This document shows, in pieces, positions 36,583 to 44,596 of a stretch of 64,000 nucleotides of DNA (position 1 is the stretch's first letter; the number at the start of each line of letters is the position of its first letter). Under the pieces are notes generated by a model. It had not been told where the DNA came from. It saw nothing but the letters and a program-made list of their open reading frames with translations, and did no database searches. This DNA comes from Sphingomonas sp. AR_OL41. GTDB lineage: Bacteria > Pseudomonadota > Alphaproteobacteria > Sphingomonadales > Sphingomonadaceae. The stretch lies in contig NZ_JARYTI010000025.1 in assembly GCF_029911635.1 (NCBI RefSeq), forward strand, positions 1 through 64,000, in the 5' to 3' direction. A program made the position numbers and the translations under genes.

Positions 36583-38190
36583 ATGACCGACAGCTTGACC
36601 CTCGCCTTTCACGGCGCGGCCCGCACCGTGACCGGCTCGTGCATGGAATTCTGCCACGCCGGCAAGCGCGTGCTGGTCGATTGCGGGCTGTTCCAGGGCT
36701 CGCGCACGCTCGAGACGCTCAACCGCGCGCCTTTCGCCTTCGACGCGGCCAAGGTCGATGCCGTCATCCTCACCCATGCGCACATCGACCATAGCGGGTT
36801 GCTGCCGCGGCTCGTCGCCGAGGGCTTTGCCGGCGACATCTGGTGCACCGAACAGACCGCCGCCTTGCTCGAATTCATGCTCGCCGATGCCGGCCGTATC
36901 CAGGAAGGCGACGCCGTCCGGCGCAATCGCCGCAAGGACCGCGCCGACCAGCCCGAGATCGAACCGATCTATACCGAGCAGGACGCCATCGCCGCGTGGA
37001 AGCAGACCAGGGCGGTCGCGCTGGAGACGTGGTTCGAGCCCGTGCCGGGGTTCCGCGCGCGGCTGTGGAATGCCGGGCACATCCTCGGCTCGGCCTCGGT
37101 CGAGATGATCGTCGACGACACGCATCTGCTGTGCTCGGGCGATATCGGCCCCGAGAACAAGGCCTTTTATCCCGATCCGGAAAGCCCGGCCGGCTTTGAC
37201 CATGTCATCTGCGAATCGACCTATGGCGATCGCACGCGCGAGGACCTCACCCTCGCCGATCGCCGCACCTTGCTGGAGACCGAGGTCAGGCAAGCATTGG
37301 CGCGCGGCGGCAATCTGATCATCCCCGTCTTCGCGCTCGAGCGGACGCAGGAACTGCTGCTCGATCTCGCCGCGCTGCTCGACGCCAAGCGCATCCCGGC
37401 GGTGCCGGTGTTCGTCGATTCGCCGCTCGCCAACCAGGCGACGCGCGTCTTTGCGCACTATGCGGACACGCTCGAGGACATGGCGGGCGGCAACATCTTC
37501 CGCAACAGCGCCTTCCACTTCGTCGACGCGACCGCCGAATCGATCCGCCTCAACAGCGTGTCGGGCGCGATCATCATGGCGGCGTCGGGCATGTGCGAGG
37601 CCGGGCGCATCCGCCACCATTTGATCCACAATCTCTACAAGCGCGAGGCGACGATCCTGTTCGTCGGGTTCCAGGCGGAAGGCTCGCTCGGTCGCGTGAT
37701 CCTCGAAGGTGCCGAGCGCGTGCGCATCTGGGGCGAGGACATCGTGGTGCGCGCGACGATCCGCCGCATTGAAAGCTACTCGGCGCATGCCGACCAGCAG
37801 GGCCTGCTCGCCTGGATCGCCGCGCGGCGCCCGATTACCGGCAGCCTGTTCCTGTCGCATGGCGAGGCCGGTGCGATCGAGGCGCTGCGCGGGCTGGCGA
37901 CGTCGCAGGGCCTGGCGTCCGCGATCCTCGTCCCCGAGATCGGCGAGGTCTATCGCCTGCAGCCTGCGACCCGCGCCGCGCGGATCAAGACCGCCGACCC
38001 GCAACTGCAGCAGGTCGTCGGGCGCGACTGGCAGAACAGCTATGCCGATTTCGCCACCGGCCTGAAACGCGAGCTGTCGCGGATCGAGGATGCCCGGGCG
38101 CGCGAAAAGGCCGTGGCCGAGATGCGCGCCATACTCGCCAGCTATATCGATGCCCGCGCCGAGCAGAAGGCGCGGCGCCATCATCCATGA
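36583..38190 (+). CDS. MBL-fold beta-CASP ribonuclease (RNA-processing exonuclease type)
   Basis: A 535-residue metallo-beta-lactamase fold nuclease beginning MTDSLTLAFHGAARTVTGSC. The zinc motif H65-x-H67-x-D69-H70 is in THAHIDHSG. Further MBL motifs are GHILGSASVE and SGDIG. The beta-CASP insertion includes PVFALERTQELL and MAASGMCEAGRIRHHL, and the final motif ESYSAHADQQGLLAW is the third beta-CASP motif. It belongs to the group of CPSF/Ysh1-like bacterial proteins (COG1236) that cut RNA. It lies 22 bases upstream of the nucleotide phosphorylase gene, as the first gene of the module. Confidence 0.88.
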   Translation: MTDSLTLAFHGAARTVTGSCMEFCHAGKRVLVDCGLFQGSRTLETLNRAPFAFDAAKVDAVILTHAHIDHSGLLPRLVAEGFAGDIWCTEQTAALLEFMLADAGRIQEGDAVRRNRRKDRADQPEIEPIYTEQDAIAAWKQTRAVALETWFEPVPGFRARLWNAGHILGSASVEMIVDDTHLLCSGDIGPENKAFYPDPESPAGFDHVICESTYGDRTREDLTLADRRTLLETEVRQALARGGNLIIPVFALERTQELLLDLAALLDAKRIPAVPVFVDSPLANQATRVFAHYADTLEDMAGGNIFRNSAFHFVDATAESIRLNSVSGAIIMAASGMCEAGRIRHHLIHNLYKREATILFVGFQAEGSLGRVILEGAERVRIWGEDIVVRATIRRIESYSAHADQQGLLAWIAARRPITGSLFLSHGEAGAIEALRGLATSQGLASAILVPEIGEVYRLQPATRAARIKTADPQLQQVVGRDWQNSYADFATGLKRELSRIEDARAREKAVAEMRAILASYIDARAEQKARRHHP

Positions 38191-38212
38191 GAGGCGGCCG
38201 GCGGTGACCCGG

Positions 38213-39697
38213 ATGAAGATCAGGCGCGTCGCGATCGACACCCACCCCGAGAACACGGCGTTCCTGCTGCGCTCGTCCGACGGTTACGGCCCCGAGCAAT
38301 TTCTCGCGCTGCGCAAGATCGAGATCGCCGGCGACGACCGCGCCATCCTCGCGACGCTGGCGATCAGCGACGATCCGGCGATCGTCGGCGCGGGCGAGAT
38401 CGGCCTTGGCGAGCAGGCTTTTCGCCGGCTCGACCTGCCCGAGGGCGCGAGCGTCGGCATCGCACAGGCCAGGCCGCCGCGCAGCCTCGAGGCAGTGCGT
38501 CGCAAGATCGGCGGCGACGTGCTCAGCGACAGCGAGATCGGCGCGATCATCGTCGATATCGCCGCCTGGCGTTATTCGCCGATGGAGATCGGCGCCTTCC
38601 TCGTCGCCTGTGCCGGTTTCATGACGACGCAGGAGACGCTCGCGCTGACCCGCGCGATGGCCGATGTCGGCAGCCGGCTCGACTGGCACGCGCCGCTGGT
38701 GGTCGACAAGCACTGCATCGGCGGGGTGCCCGGCAATCGCACCTCGATGATCGTCGTGCCGATCGTCGCCGCGCACGGCCTGATCATGCCCAAGACCTCG
38801 TCGCGCGCGATCACCTCGCCCTCGGGCACCGCCGATACGATGGAGGTGCTCGCCAATGTCGACCTGAGCGCCGATCGCATCCGCGCGATCGTTGCGCGGG
38901 AAAAGGCGGTGCTCGCCTGGGGCGGGCGGATGAACCTGTCGCCCGCCGACGACGTGCTGATCTCGGTCGAGCGCCCGCTGAGCATCGACACGCCCGAACA
39001 GATGGTCGCCTCGATCCTGTCCAAGAAACTCGCCGCCGGCTCGACGCATATGGTCATCGACATTCCCGTCGGCCCCAGCGCCAAGGTCCACACCCAGGGT
39101 GAAGCGGTGCGGCTGCGCAAACTGTTCGAATATGTCGCGCACAAGGTCGGGCTGACGATCGACGTGATCCTGACCGACGGCACCCAGCCGGTCGGCCGCG
39201 GGATCGGCCCGGTGCTGGAGGCGCGCGACGTCATGGCGGTGCTGCGCAACGATGCCGACGCCCCCGCCGACCTGCGCGAGCGCGCGCTGATGCTCGCCGG
39301 CCGCGTGCTCGATTTCGATCCCGATCTCAGAGGCGGGCGCGGTTATGCCCGCGCGCTCGATCTGCTCGCCTCGGGCAAGGCGCTCGCCGCGATGCAACGC
39401 ATCGTCGCCGCGCAGGGCGCGCAGCCCGACGCCCACCGCCCGGGCGCGCTGCGTCACGAGATTCTTGCCGATCTCGATGGCTCGGTCGTTGCGATCGACT
39501 GCCACCTGATCGCGCGCATCGCGCGGCTCGCCGGCGCGCCGATGGACAAGGGTGCGGGGATCGACCTGCTGCGCAAGATCGGGGATCCGGTGCGTCGCGG
39601 CGATCCGCTCTACCGCATCCATGCCGAATCCGACGCCGGGCTGGCCTTCGCCACCGATCTCGCCGCCGAGAATAATGGCTACCGGCTGCTGGCATGA
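38213..39697 (+). CDS. Archaeal-type nucleoside-monophosphate/thymidine phosphorylase family protein
   Basis: A 494-residue member of the long thymidine phosphorylase family that includes archaeal AMP phosphorylase. Hallmarks are KHCIGGVPGNRTSMIVVPI and KTSSRAITSPSGTADTMEVL (phosphate and nucleoside site) and an N-terminal extra domain of about 80 residues absent from ordinary DeoA. The C-terminal domain ends with DPLYRIHAESDAGL. Archaeal AMP phosphorylase converts NMP and phosphate to base and ribose 1,5-bisphosphate. A GTG at 38204 is an alternative start. The stop overlaps the next gene (ATGA), so the two are coupled. Confidence 0.88.
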   Translation: MKIRRVAIDTHPENTAFLLRSSDGYGPEQFLALRKIEIAGDDRAILATLAISDDPAIVGAGEIGLGEQAFRRLDLPEGASVGIAQARPPRSLEAVRRKIGGDVLSDSEIGAIIVDIAAWRYSPMEIGAFLVACAGFMTTQETLALTRAMADVGSRLDWHAPLVVDKHCIGGVPGNRTSMIVVPIVAAHGLIMPKTSSRAITSPSGTADTMEVLANVDLSADRIRAIVAREKAVLAWGGRMNLSPADDVLISVERPLSIDTPEQMVASILSKKLAAGSTHMVIDIPVGPSAKVHTQGEAVRLRKLFEYVAHKVGLTIDVILTDGTQPVGRGIGPVLEARDVMAVLRNDADAPADLRERALMLAGRVLDFDPDLRGGRGYARALDLLASGKALAAMQRIVAAQGAQPDAHRPGALRHEILADLDGSVVAIDCHLIARIARLAGAPMDKGAGIDLLRKIGDPVRRGDPLYRIHAESDAGLAFATDLAAENNGYRLLA

Positions 39698-40644
39698 CCG
39701 CGACGCTCCACGCCTTTGCCGAAGCCTTGCCCGCGGCGCAGCGCCTCGCCGATCTGCTCGGCATCCCCTGCCGACCGATCGAGGTCCGTCGCTTTCCCGA
39801 CGGCGAATCGCTCGTCACCGCCGCCCCGACCACACCGACCGCGATTCTCTACCGCTCGCTCGACCATCCCAATGACAGGCTGGTCGAGCTGCTGCTCGCG
39901 GTGTCGGCGCTGCGTGATCGCGGCGCGGCGCGCATCATACTCGTCGCGCCCTATCTCGGTTACATGCGCCAGGACGCCGCCTTCCACCCCGGCGAGGCGG
40001 TCAGCCAGCGCGTCATCGGCAGGCTGCTCGCCGGCTGTGTCGATGCGCTCGTCACGGTCGATCCGCATCTCCACCGCGTGCACACGCTGGCCGAGGTGGT
40101 GCCCGGCATCACCGCCGTCACCGTGTCGGCGGCGGCGACGCTCGCCGAGACACTGCGCGGCGATCTCCCACACGACGCAATCCTCGTCGGCCCCGATGCC
40201 GAATCGCGCCCCTGGGTCGAATCGGTCGCCGCGCCGCTCGGCCTCGCGGTGCTGGTCGGTACCAAGCATCGTCTCGGCGACCGTCAGGTCGAGCTGGCGA
40301 TCGACGGAATCGAATGCGTCTGCGGCCGCCATGTCGTGCTGGTCGACGATGTGATCTCGAGCGGCGCGACGCTGCTGCGCTGCGCCGCGCTGCTCCAGGC
40401 GGCGGGCGCGGCGTCGATCGAGGCCTGCGCCACCCATTGTCTCGCCCGCCCCGACGATCTTCACGCGCTGGTCGAAGGCGGCATCGCGCGTGTCCGTTCG
40501 ACCGATACGGTCGCCGGGCCGACCGCCAGCATCGCGATCGCGCCGGCGCTCGCAGCGGCGCTGACCGAACTCGGCGCGCTGACGGCGGCGTCGCCGCCGG
40601 CCCGCTTGACCAATATCAATGCCGCGCAGACCGGGATATCGTGA
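39694..40644 (+). CDS. Ribose-phosphate pyrophosphokinase homologue (divergent)
   Basis: A 316-residue PRPP-synthetase family protein. RRFPDGES and YLGYMRQD match the substrate-binding parts of Prs, and the phosphoribosyl loop reads VVLVDDVISSGATL. It differs from housekeeping Prs in two places. The flexible loop after RQD is AAFHPGEAVS and lacks the usual basic residues. The loop Asp (DDxIDTGGT in E. coli) is Ser, as in some archaeal enzymes. The catalytic Lys is kept (GTKHRL). It starts within the stop of the phosphorylase gene, so it probably uses a product of that pathway. Confidence 0.85.
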   Translation: MTATLHAFAEALPAAQRLADLLGIPCRPIEVRRFPDGESLVTAAPTTPTAILYRSLDHPNDRLVELLLAVSALRDRGAARIILVAPYLGYMRQDAAFHPGEAVSQRVIGRLLAGCVDALVTVDPHLHRVHTLAEVVPGITAVTVSAAATLAETLRGDLPHDAILVGPDAESRPWVESVAAPLGLAVLVGTKHRLGDRQVELAIDGIECVCGRHVVLVDDVISSGATLLRCAALLQAAGAASIEACATHCLARPDDLHALVEGGIARVRSTDTVAGPTASIAIAPALAAALTELGALTAASPPARLTNINAAQTGIS

Positions 40645-40677
40645 ACCCGGCAAGCGCATTCAGACGCGAGGAGAGAG

Positions 40678-42219
40678 ATGGTGTCACAGACGGAGATGGT
40701 GATTGACGCCCCGGGCACGACCGATGTCGACGTGCTTATCGTCGGCGCGGGGATTTCGGGGATCGGCTCGGCCTGGCACCTCCAGCAGCAATGCCCCGGG
40801 CGCAGCTATGCCATCATCGAGGCGAAGGATACGTTCGGCGGCACGTGGGAAACGCACAAATATCCCGGCGTGCGCTCCGATTCCGATCTCTATACCTTCG
40901 GCTATCGCTTCAAGCCGTGGGTCGGCGCGCCGGTCGCGAGCGGCGAGGAGATCCTCAAATATATCGGCGAGGTGATCGACGAGAACGGCATCGCGCCGCA
41001 TATCCATTACGGCCACCGCATCACCGCCTGCCACTGGTCGAGCGCAACCAACCGCTGGACGGTCGAGGCACGGCGTGGCGCCGACGGCGCGACCGTCACC
41101 TTCACCTGCAATTTCCTGTGGATGTGCCAGGGCTATTACGATCACGAAAAGCCCTACATCCCCGACTGGCCGGGCCTGTCGGACTATCGCGGCACCTTCG
41201 TCCATGCCCAGCTATGGGACCCGGCGACCGATTATGCCGGCAAGCGCGTGCTGGTAATCGGCTCGGGCGCGACCGCCGCCACCGTCGTGCCGGCCTTTGC
41301 CGACAAGGCCGCGCACGTCACCATGCTGCAGCGCTCGCCGACCTATTTCTATTGCGCGCCCAACCGCAACGAACTGGCCGACCGGCTGCGCCAGATCGGC
41401 ATCGACGAACCAACGATCCATAGGGTCGTGCGCGAGCAGATCATGTTCGACCAGGACGCGATGACGCGCCGCTGCATCGAAGAACCCGATGCGGTGTTCG
41501 AGGATCTCAAAACGCTGATCCGCGCCTATGGCGGTGAGGATTTCGTCTTCGAGCCCCATTTCACGCCGCGCTACCGGCCATGGCAGCAGCGGCTCGCCTT
41601 CTGCCCCGAAGGCGACATCTTCCAGGCGGCGCGCGCGGGCAAGGTCTCCGTCGTCACCGACGAGATCGAGCGCTTCACCGAAAAGGGCGTGCTGACCAGA
41701 TCGGGCGAGGAGATCGAGGCCGACCTGATTGTTGCCGCCACCGGCTTCCGCTTGTCGGTGATGGGCGAGATCCCGTTCGCCGTCGACGGCCGCGCGGTCG
41801 ACTGGCACGATACCGTCAACTATCGCGGCATGATGTTCACCGGCGTGCCCAATCTCGTCTGGGTGATGGGCTATTTCCGCGCCAGCTGGACGTTGCGCGT
41901 CGACATGCTCGGCGATTTCGTCTGCCGGTTGCTCAACCACATGGCAGCGCGCGGCGCGCACCGCGTGGAGGTCGCGCTGCTGCCCGAGGATGCCGAGATG
42001 CCGCTGCTGCCGTGGATCGACGAGAACACCTTCAACCCCGGTTATCTGCGCCGCGGGCTCGATCGCATGCCGCAGCGCGGCGACAAGCCCGAATGGATGC
42101 ACAACCAGGATTATTGGCGCGAAAAGGGCGAGATCCCCGCGATCGACCTCGATGGCGCCGAGTTTGTCTATGACGGCAAGCGCGCCGCTGCGGGACGCGA
42201 GGCGGCGGTCGCCGCCTGA
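40678..42219 (+). CDS. Flavin-containing (Baeyer-Villiger-type) monooxygenase
   Basis: A 513-residue class B flavoprotein monooxygenase. The FAD-binding fingerprint is GAGISGIGSAWHL (about residues 23-35) with the following EAKDTFGGTWETHKYPG, and the NADPH-binding Rossmann motif is VIGSGATAAT. The intervening signature YRGTFVHAQLWD corresponds to the FxGxxxHxxxW fingerprint of Baeyer-Villiger enzymes with Tyr for Phe. It would oxidise a ketone or a soft nucleophile with O2 and NADPH. A GAGGAGAGAG box precedes the ATG. It starts 33 bases after the PRPP-type gene and may share its transcript, without an obvious pathway link. Confidence 0.88.
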   Translation: MVSQTEMVIDAPGTTDVDVLIVGAGISGIGSAWHLQQQCPGRSYAIIEAKDTFGGTWETHKYPGVRSDSDLYTFGYRFKPWVGAPVASGEEILKYIGEVIDENGIAPHIHYGHRITACHWSSATNRWTVEARRGADGATVTFTCNFLWMCQGYYDHEKPYIPDWPGLSDYRGTFVHAQLWDPATDYAGKRVLVIGSGATAATVVPAFADKAAHVTMLQRSPTYFYCAPNRNELADRLRQIGIDEPTIHRVVREQIMFDQDAMTRRCIEEPDAVFEDLKTLIRAYGGEDFVFEPHFTPRYRPWQQRLAFCPEGDIFQAARAGKVSVVTDEIERFTEKGVLTRSGEEIEADLIVAATGFRLSVMGEIPFAVDGRAVDWHDTVNYRGMMFTGVPNLVWVMGYFRASWTLRVDMLGDFVCRLLNHMAARGAHRVEVALLPEDAEMPLLPWIDENTFNPGYLRRGLDRMPQRGDKPEWMHNQDYWREKGEIPAIDLDGAEFVYDGKRAAAGREAAVAA

Positions 42220-42249
42220 TCCGCCATCGCCCGGGCGCGGCGCCGTGCA

Positions 42250-42705
42250 TCACGCCGTTGCGCGGGACCCGGCGGATCGCGTGTAGACATAGTGCTTGAA
42301 GACATAGCCCCACGGCACCGCCACGATCGGGAAGAGGATGCCGATGAAGACCATCGTTTGATATTCTTCCGGCGCGCCGGAGAGCCGACCCTGCGACCAC
42401 AGCGGATAGGCAACCAGGATCAACCACAGCGCCTTGTAGAAGATCTCCAGCAGCACGACTGGCAGCATCTTGAGCGGATGGACGATGCCCAGCCCCGCCA
42501 GCGTGGCGAAGGCCGCCCAGACCGCCCACGCCATCGCGTCATCGGCTCCCCACGCGCCGCGATGCGTCAGGATATGCGTCCACACCGTGTTGCCCAGCAT
42601 GAAGAACATCAGGGTGTAGAGCAGGCGCAATGCGTAGATATTGATCCGGCGGACACCGTCATGGCGCTCGTCACGGTGAAAGATGGCCAACGGATTGAAG
42701 GTCAT
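42250..42705 (-). CDS. Four-helix integral membrane protein of unknown function
   Basis: A 151-residue protein from the ATG at 42705 (MTFNPLAIFHRDE), with GGAG 7 bases upstream; an in-frame TTG at 42720 is less likely. Four hydrophobic helices are visible (about 25-45, 60-80, 84-104 and 119-140). I do not recognise the family. It is the third gene of an operon with a one-helix coiled-coil protein and an ArsR-type regulator, 31 bases after the former. Confidence 0.8.
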   Translation of the reverse strand: MTFNPLAIFHRDERHDGVRRINIYALRLLYTLMFFMLGNTVWTHILTHRGAWGADDAMAWAVWAAFATLAGLGIVHPLKMLPVVLLEIFYKALWLILVAYPLWSQGRLSGAPEEYQTMVFIGILFPIVAVPWGYVFKHYVYTRSAGSRATA

Positions 42706-42736
42706 GGGTAGCTCCGACAAAAGGGGGGCCGACGGG

Positions 42737-42994
42737 CTATCCGACGTCCTTCAGGATCGCCTCGACCGACGCCAGGCGCTGGCCAATCTGGGCTGTCGCG
42801 GACTCGATCGCGGCAAGTCTGGTGGCCGTCTCGGACTGCCCGAGCGCACATTGCTCGGCGAGCTTGCGATAGGCTTCGTCGCCCGCCAGCCGCGCCCGCG
42901 CCGAGGCGATTGCGGCGTAATATTTCATGCCGAAGATGGCGAGAATGGCAGCGAGCGGGACGAAGATGCTGAGAAAATAGACGTGTTCGGACAT
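42737..42994 (-). CDS. Small membrane protein with cytoplasmic helical tail
   Basis: An 85-residue protein with one N-terminal transmembrane helix (about residues 5-25, YFLSIFVPLAAILAIFGMKYY) and a long amphipathic, Ala/Glu/Arg-rich helix (30-82) that could form a coiled coil. An AAGGAA box lies 7 bases before the ATG. No known family is evident. It sits between an ArsR-type regulator (13 bases upstream) and the four-helix membrane protein, which suggests the three work together. Confidence 0.8.
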   Translation of the reverse strand: MSEHVYFLSIFVPLAAILAIFGMKYYAAIASARARLAGDEAYRKLAEQCALGQSETATRLAAIESATAQIGQRLASVEAILKDVG

Positions 42995-43007
42995 GGGGCG
43001 TTCCTTT

Positions 43008-43337
43008 TCAGGCTTTGTCGGTGAGCGTAGCGGCCGCGCAGGCGATCGTTTCCGGCGTGAGCGCGAGCGCGAAGGCGGTGAGCTCGAAATAATTGAGCGC
43101 CTTGCCGTCGGACGATAGTTCGAGCGCGCTGGTCACCAGACCCGCCGCCTCGAGCTTTTGCAGGTGGAGGTGGAGGAGCGGCCGGCTGATCCCCAGCTCG
43201 CGCGCCAGCTGGCTGATATAGTTGCGGCCACGGGCTTGCAGTGCGGCGATGATCCGCAGCCGCGGCGCGCTGGCCAGCGCTGCCAGCATCTCCAGCAGGC
43301 GGTCGCCGTTCAAAGGCGGATCAGAAGCTCCAATCAT
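43008..43337 (-). CDS. ArsR-type winged-helix transcriptional regulator
   Basis: A 109-residue winged-helix protein. The helix-turn-helix is at about residues 38-66 (NYISQLARELGISRPLLHLHLQKLEAAGLV), followed by a short wing. No cysteine metal site is present, so it is probably not a classical arsenic sensor. The start codon (43335-43337) abuts overlapping palindromes and has no clear Shine-Dalgarno sequence, suggesting a leaderless or autorepressed transcript. It leads a three-gene operon with two small membrane proteins. Confidence 0.85.
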   Translation of the reverse strand: MIGASDPPLNGDRLLEMLAALASAPRLRIIAALQARGRNYISQLARELGISRPLLHLHLQKLEAAGLVTSALELSSDGKALNYFELTAFALALTPETIACAAATLTDKA

Positions 43338-43339
43338 AT

Positions 43340-43364
43340 GTCAGAAATATCTGACGCATGTCAG
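43340..43364. promoter_or_regulatory. Overlapping palindromic operator at the ArsR-type gene start
   Basis: GTCAGA-aata-TCTGAC (43340-43355) and CTGAC-gcat-GTCAG (43351-43364) share the half-site CTGAC. They lie 2-27 bases upstream of the ATG of the ArsR-type gene. Such spacing is what autoregulation by a winged-helix dimer would need: three half-sites of GTCAG at 9-11 base intervals on alternating strands. Confidence 0.6.
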
Positions 43365-43428
43365 GAAGGCAATCGAAAACTTTCGCCCATTGTGGAGCAG
43401 GGCATGCGGTGGCATCCCGGGTCGGGCC

Positions 43429-44028
43429 TCAGCGGCTGGCGACGCCTGACGCCGGACGGCTCAGAAAGCGCGATCCGTCGCGCCAAAAGCGCCACGGTGT
43501 GTCGACCGCCTTGCTGATCCCGATTCGCGGTCCGGCGCCAACCGCGCCGTCGCGCGTGCCATGCGCCAGCGCAAAGGGCGGCGCATCGAGCGATCGTCCA
43601 TCGAGCCCGATATCGATGCCAAGCGCCTGGCACAGCCGGCCAGGTCCGGCGCACAGCCGGCGGGGTTCGCTGGTGCCGCGCCGCTCGATCATCCGCGCAA
43701 GACCAGCGGTCGGCTCGAGCGCGCGGATCAGCACGCCGCTCGCGGGCACGCAGACGAAGTTGAGGCACCAGTGCAGGCCGTAGCTGCGATAGACATAGGC
43801 ATTGCCAGGCGGGCCGAACATGCTGGCATTGCGCGCCGTCCGTCCGCCAAAGCAATGCGACGCCGGGTCGCTCGCGTCATATGCTTCGGTCTCGACGATC
43901 GTGCCGCCGACCCCGTCGACCAGCAGCGTCGTCCCGATCAGCGCGCGCGCCACCGTCACCACGTCGCGCGCGAAGAAATCCCGTGACAGCAGACCTCCTG
44001 CATCGTCGCGCACCATCGTAGCCGTCAT
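43429..44028 (-). CDS. 3-methyladenine DNA glycosylase (AAG/Mpg type)
   Basis: A 199-residue alkyl-purine DNA glycosylase. I choose the ATG at 44028 with GGAG six bases upstream; two further ATGs lie just before it. The family landmarks are IVETEAYDASDPASHCFGG (the Glu that activates water), NASMFGPPGNAYVYRSYG and CLNFVC, followed by RLCAGPGRLCQALGI. It removes alkylated purines in base excision repair. It lies on the same strand as the ArsR operon, 91 bases upstream of it. Confidence 0.93.
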   Translation of the reverse strand: MTATMVRDDAGGLLSRDFFARDVVTVARALIGTTLLVDGVGGTIVETEAYDASDPASHCFGGRTARNASMFGPPGNAYVYRSYGLHWCLNFVCVPASGVLIRALEPTAGLARMIERRGTSEPRRLCAGPGRLCQALGIDIGLDGRSLDAPPFALAHGTRDGAVGAGPRIGISKAVDTPWRFWRDGSRFLSRPASGVASR

Positions 44029-44596
44029 GTTCCGCTCCATGTTCCGGACCAACCGCCGCGACAGTCGCGGTGGCGAGATAGGCGGTCGCCGGCCCGCATC
44101 AACGTCCCGGCCGGCGAAATCGCCCCGGCGGCGGCGCGACGTGCCGATCGCCGCCGCCGGCGACGATCCCGCCCAGCGGCGTTCGATTCAATCTTTGCGT
44201 ACCGGCCTTACCGTGCCGGTTGCTCGCGCCCGCCGCGCGCGCCGAAGCTCATTCTCATCGTCCGCTTGCACCGAACGCCCGTGAAAACCGGCGCCCGCGA
44301 CGTCGCTCTGCATCAAGTCGCGCTGCGAAAAACGAGCAAGTAACCGCAAAATTCAGCACGAATAAGAGATGTCATCATCCGCGACCGCCGCCCCTTCGCC
44401 TCGGCATCTCGGTAATGAATCGTGGCATCGCTTTGTTGGAAACACGCGCTTTTACATGGCAAATAGGGGTTGTAAACGCGCGCCTGTGCGCAAAATGCTA
44501 CGCTAGCTCGCCCCGCAAAACCCGGGCTGTATTTGGCAGCCGACCGCCGTTCGACTTGGCCGATAGTTGATGCGGACGTCGCGAGCGTTCGCTCTT
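44029..44596. other. 568-base intergenic region with one inverted repeat, no gene seen
   Basis: No convincing reading frame is present. From about 44330 the DNA is noticeably richer in A/T than the surroundings. One inverted repeat is visible: CGCGCTTTTACA (44444-44455) against TGTAAACGCGCG (44471-44482), 11 of 12 pairs, with a 15-base loop. It separates purK from the glycosylase gene and could hold the promoter of the latter or a small RNA. Confidence 0.5.

Noticed and set aside
38204..38212. GTG start for the nucleotide phosphorylase
   Set aside because: It is in frame and possible, but the ATG at 38213 gives the usual N-terminus; kept as an alternative only.
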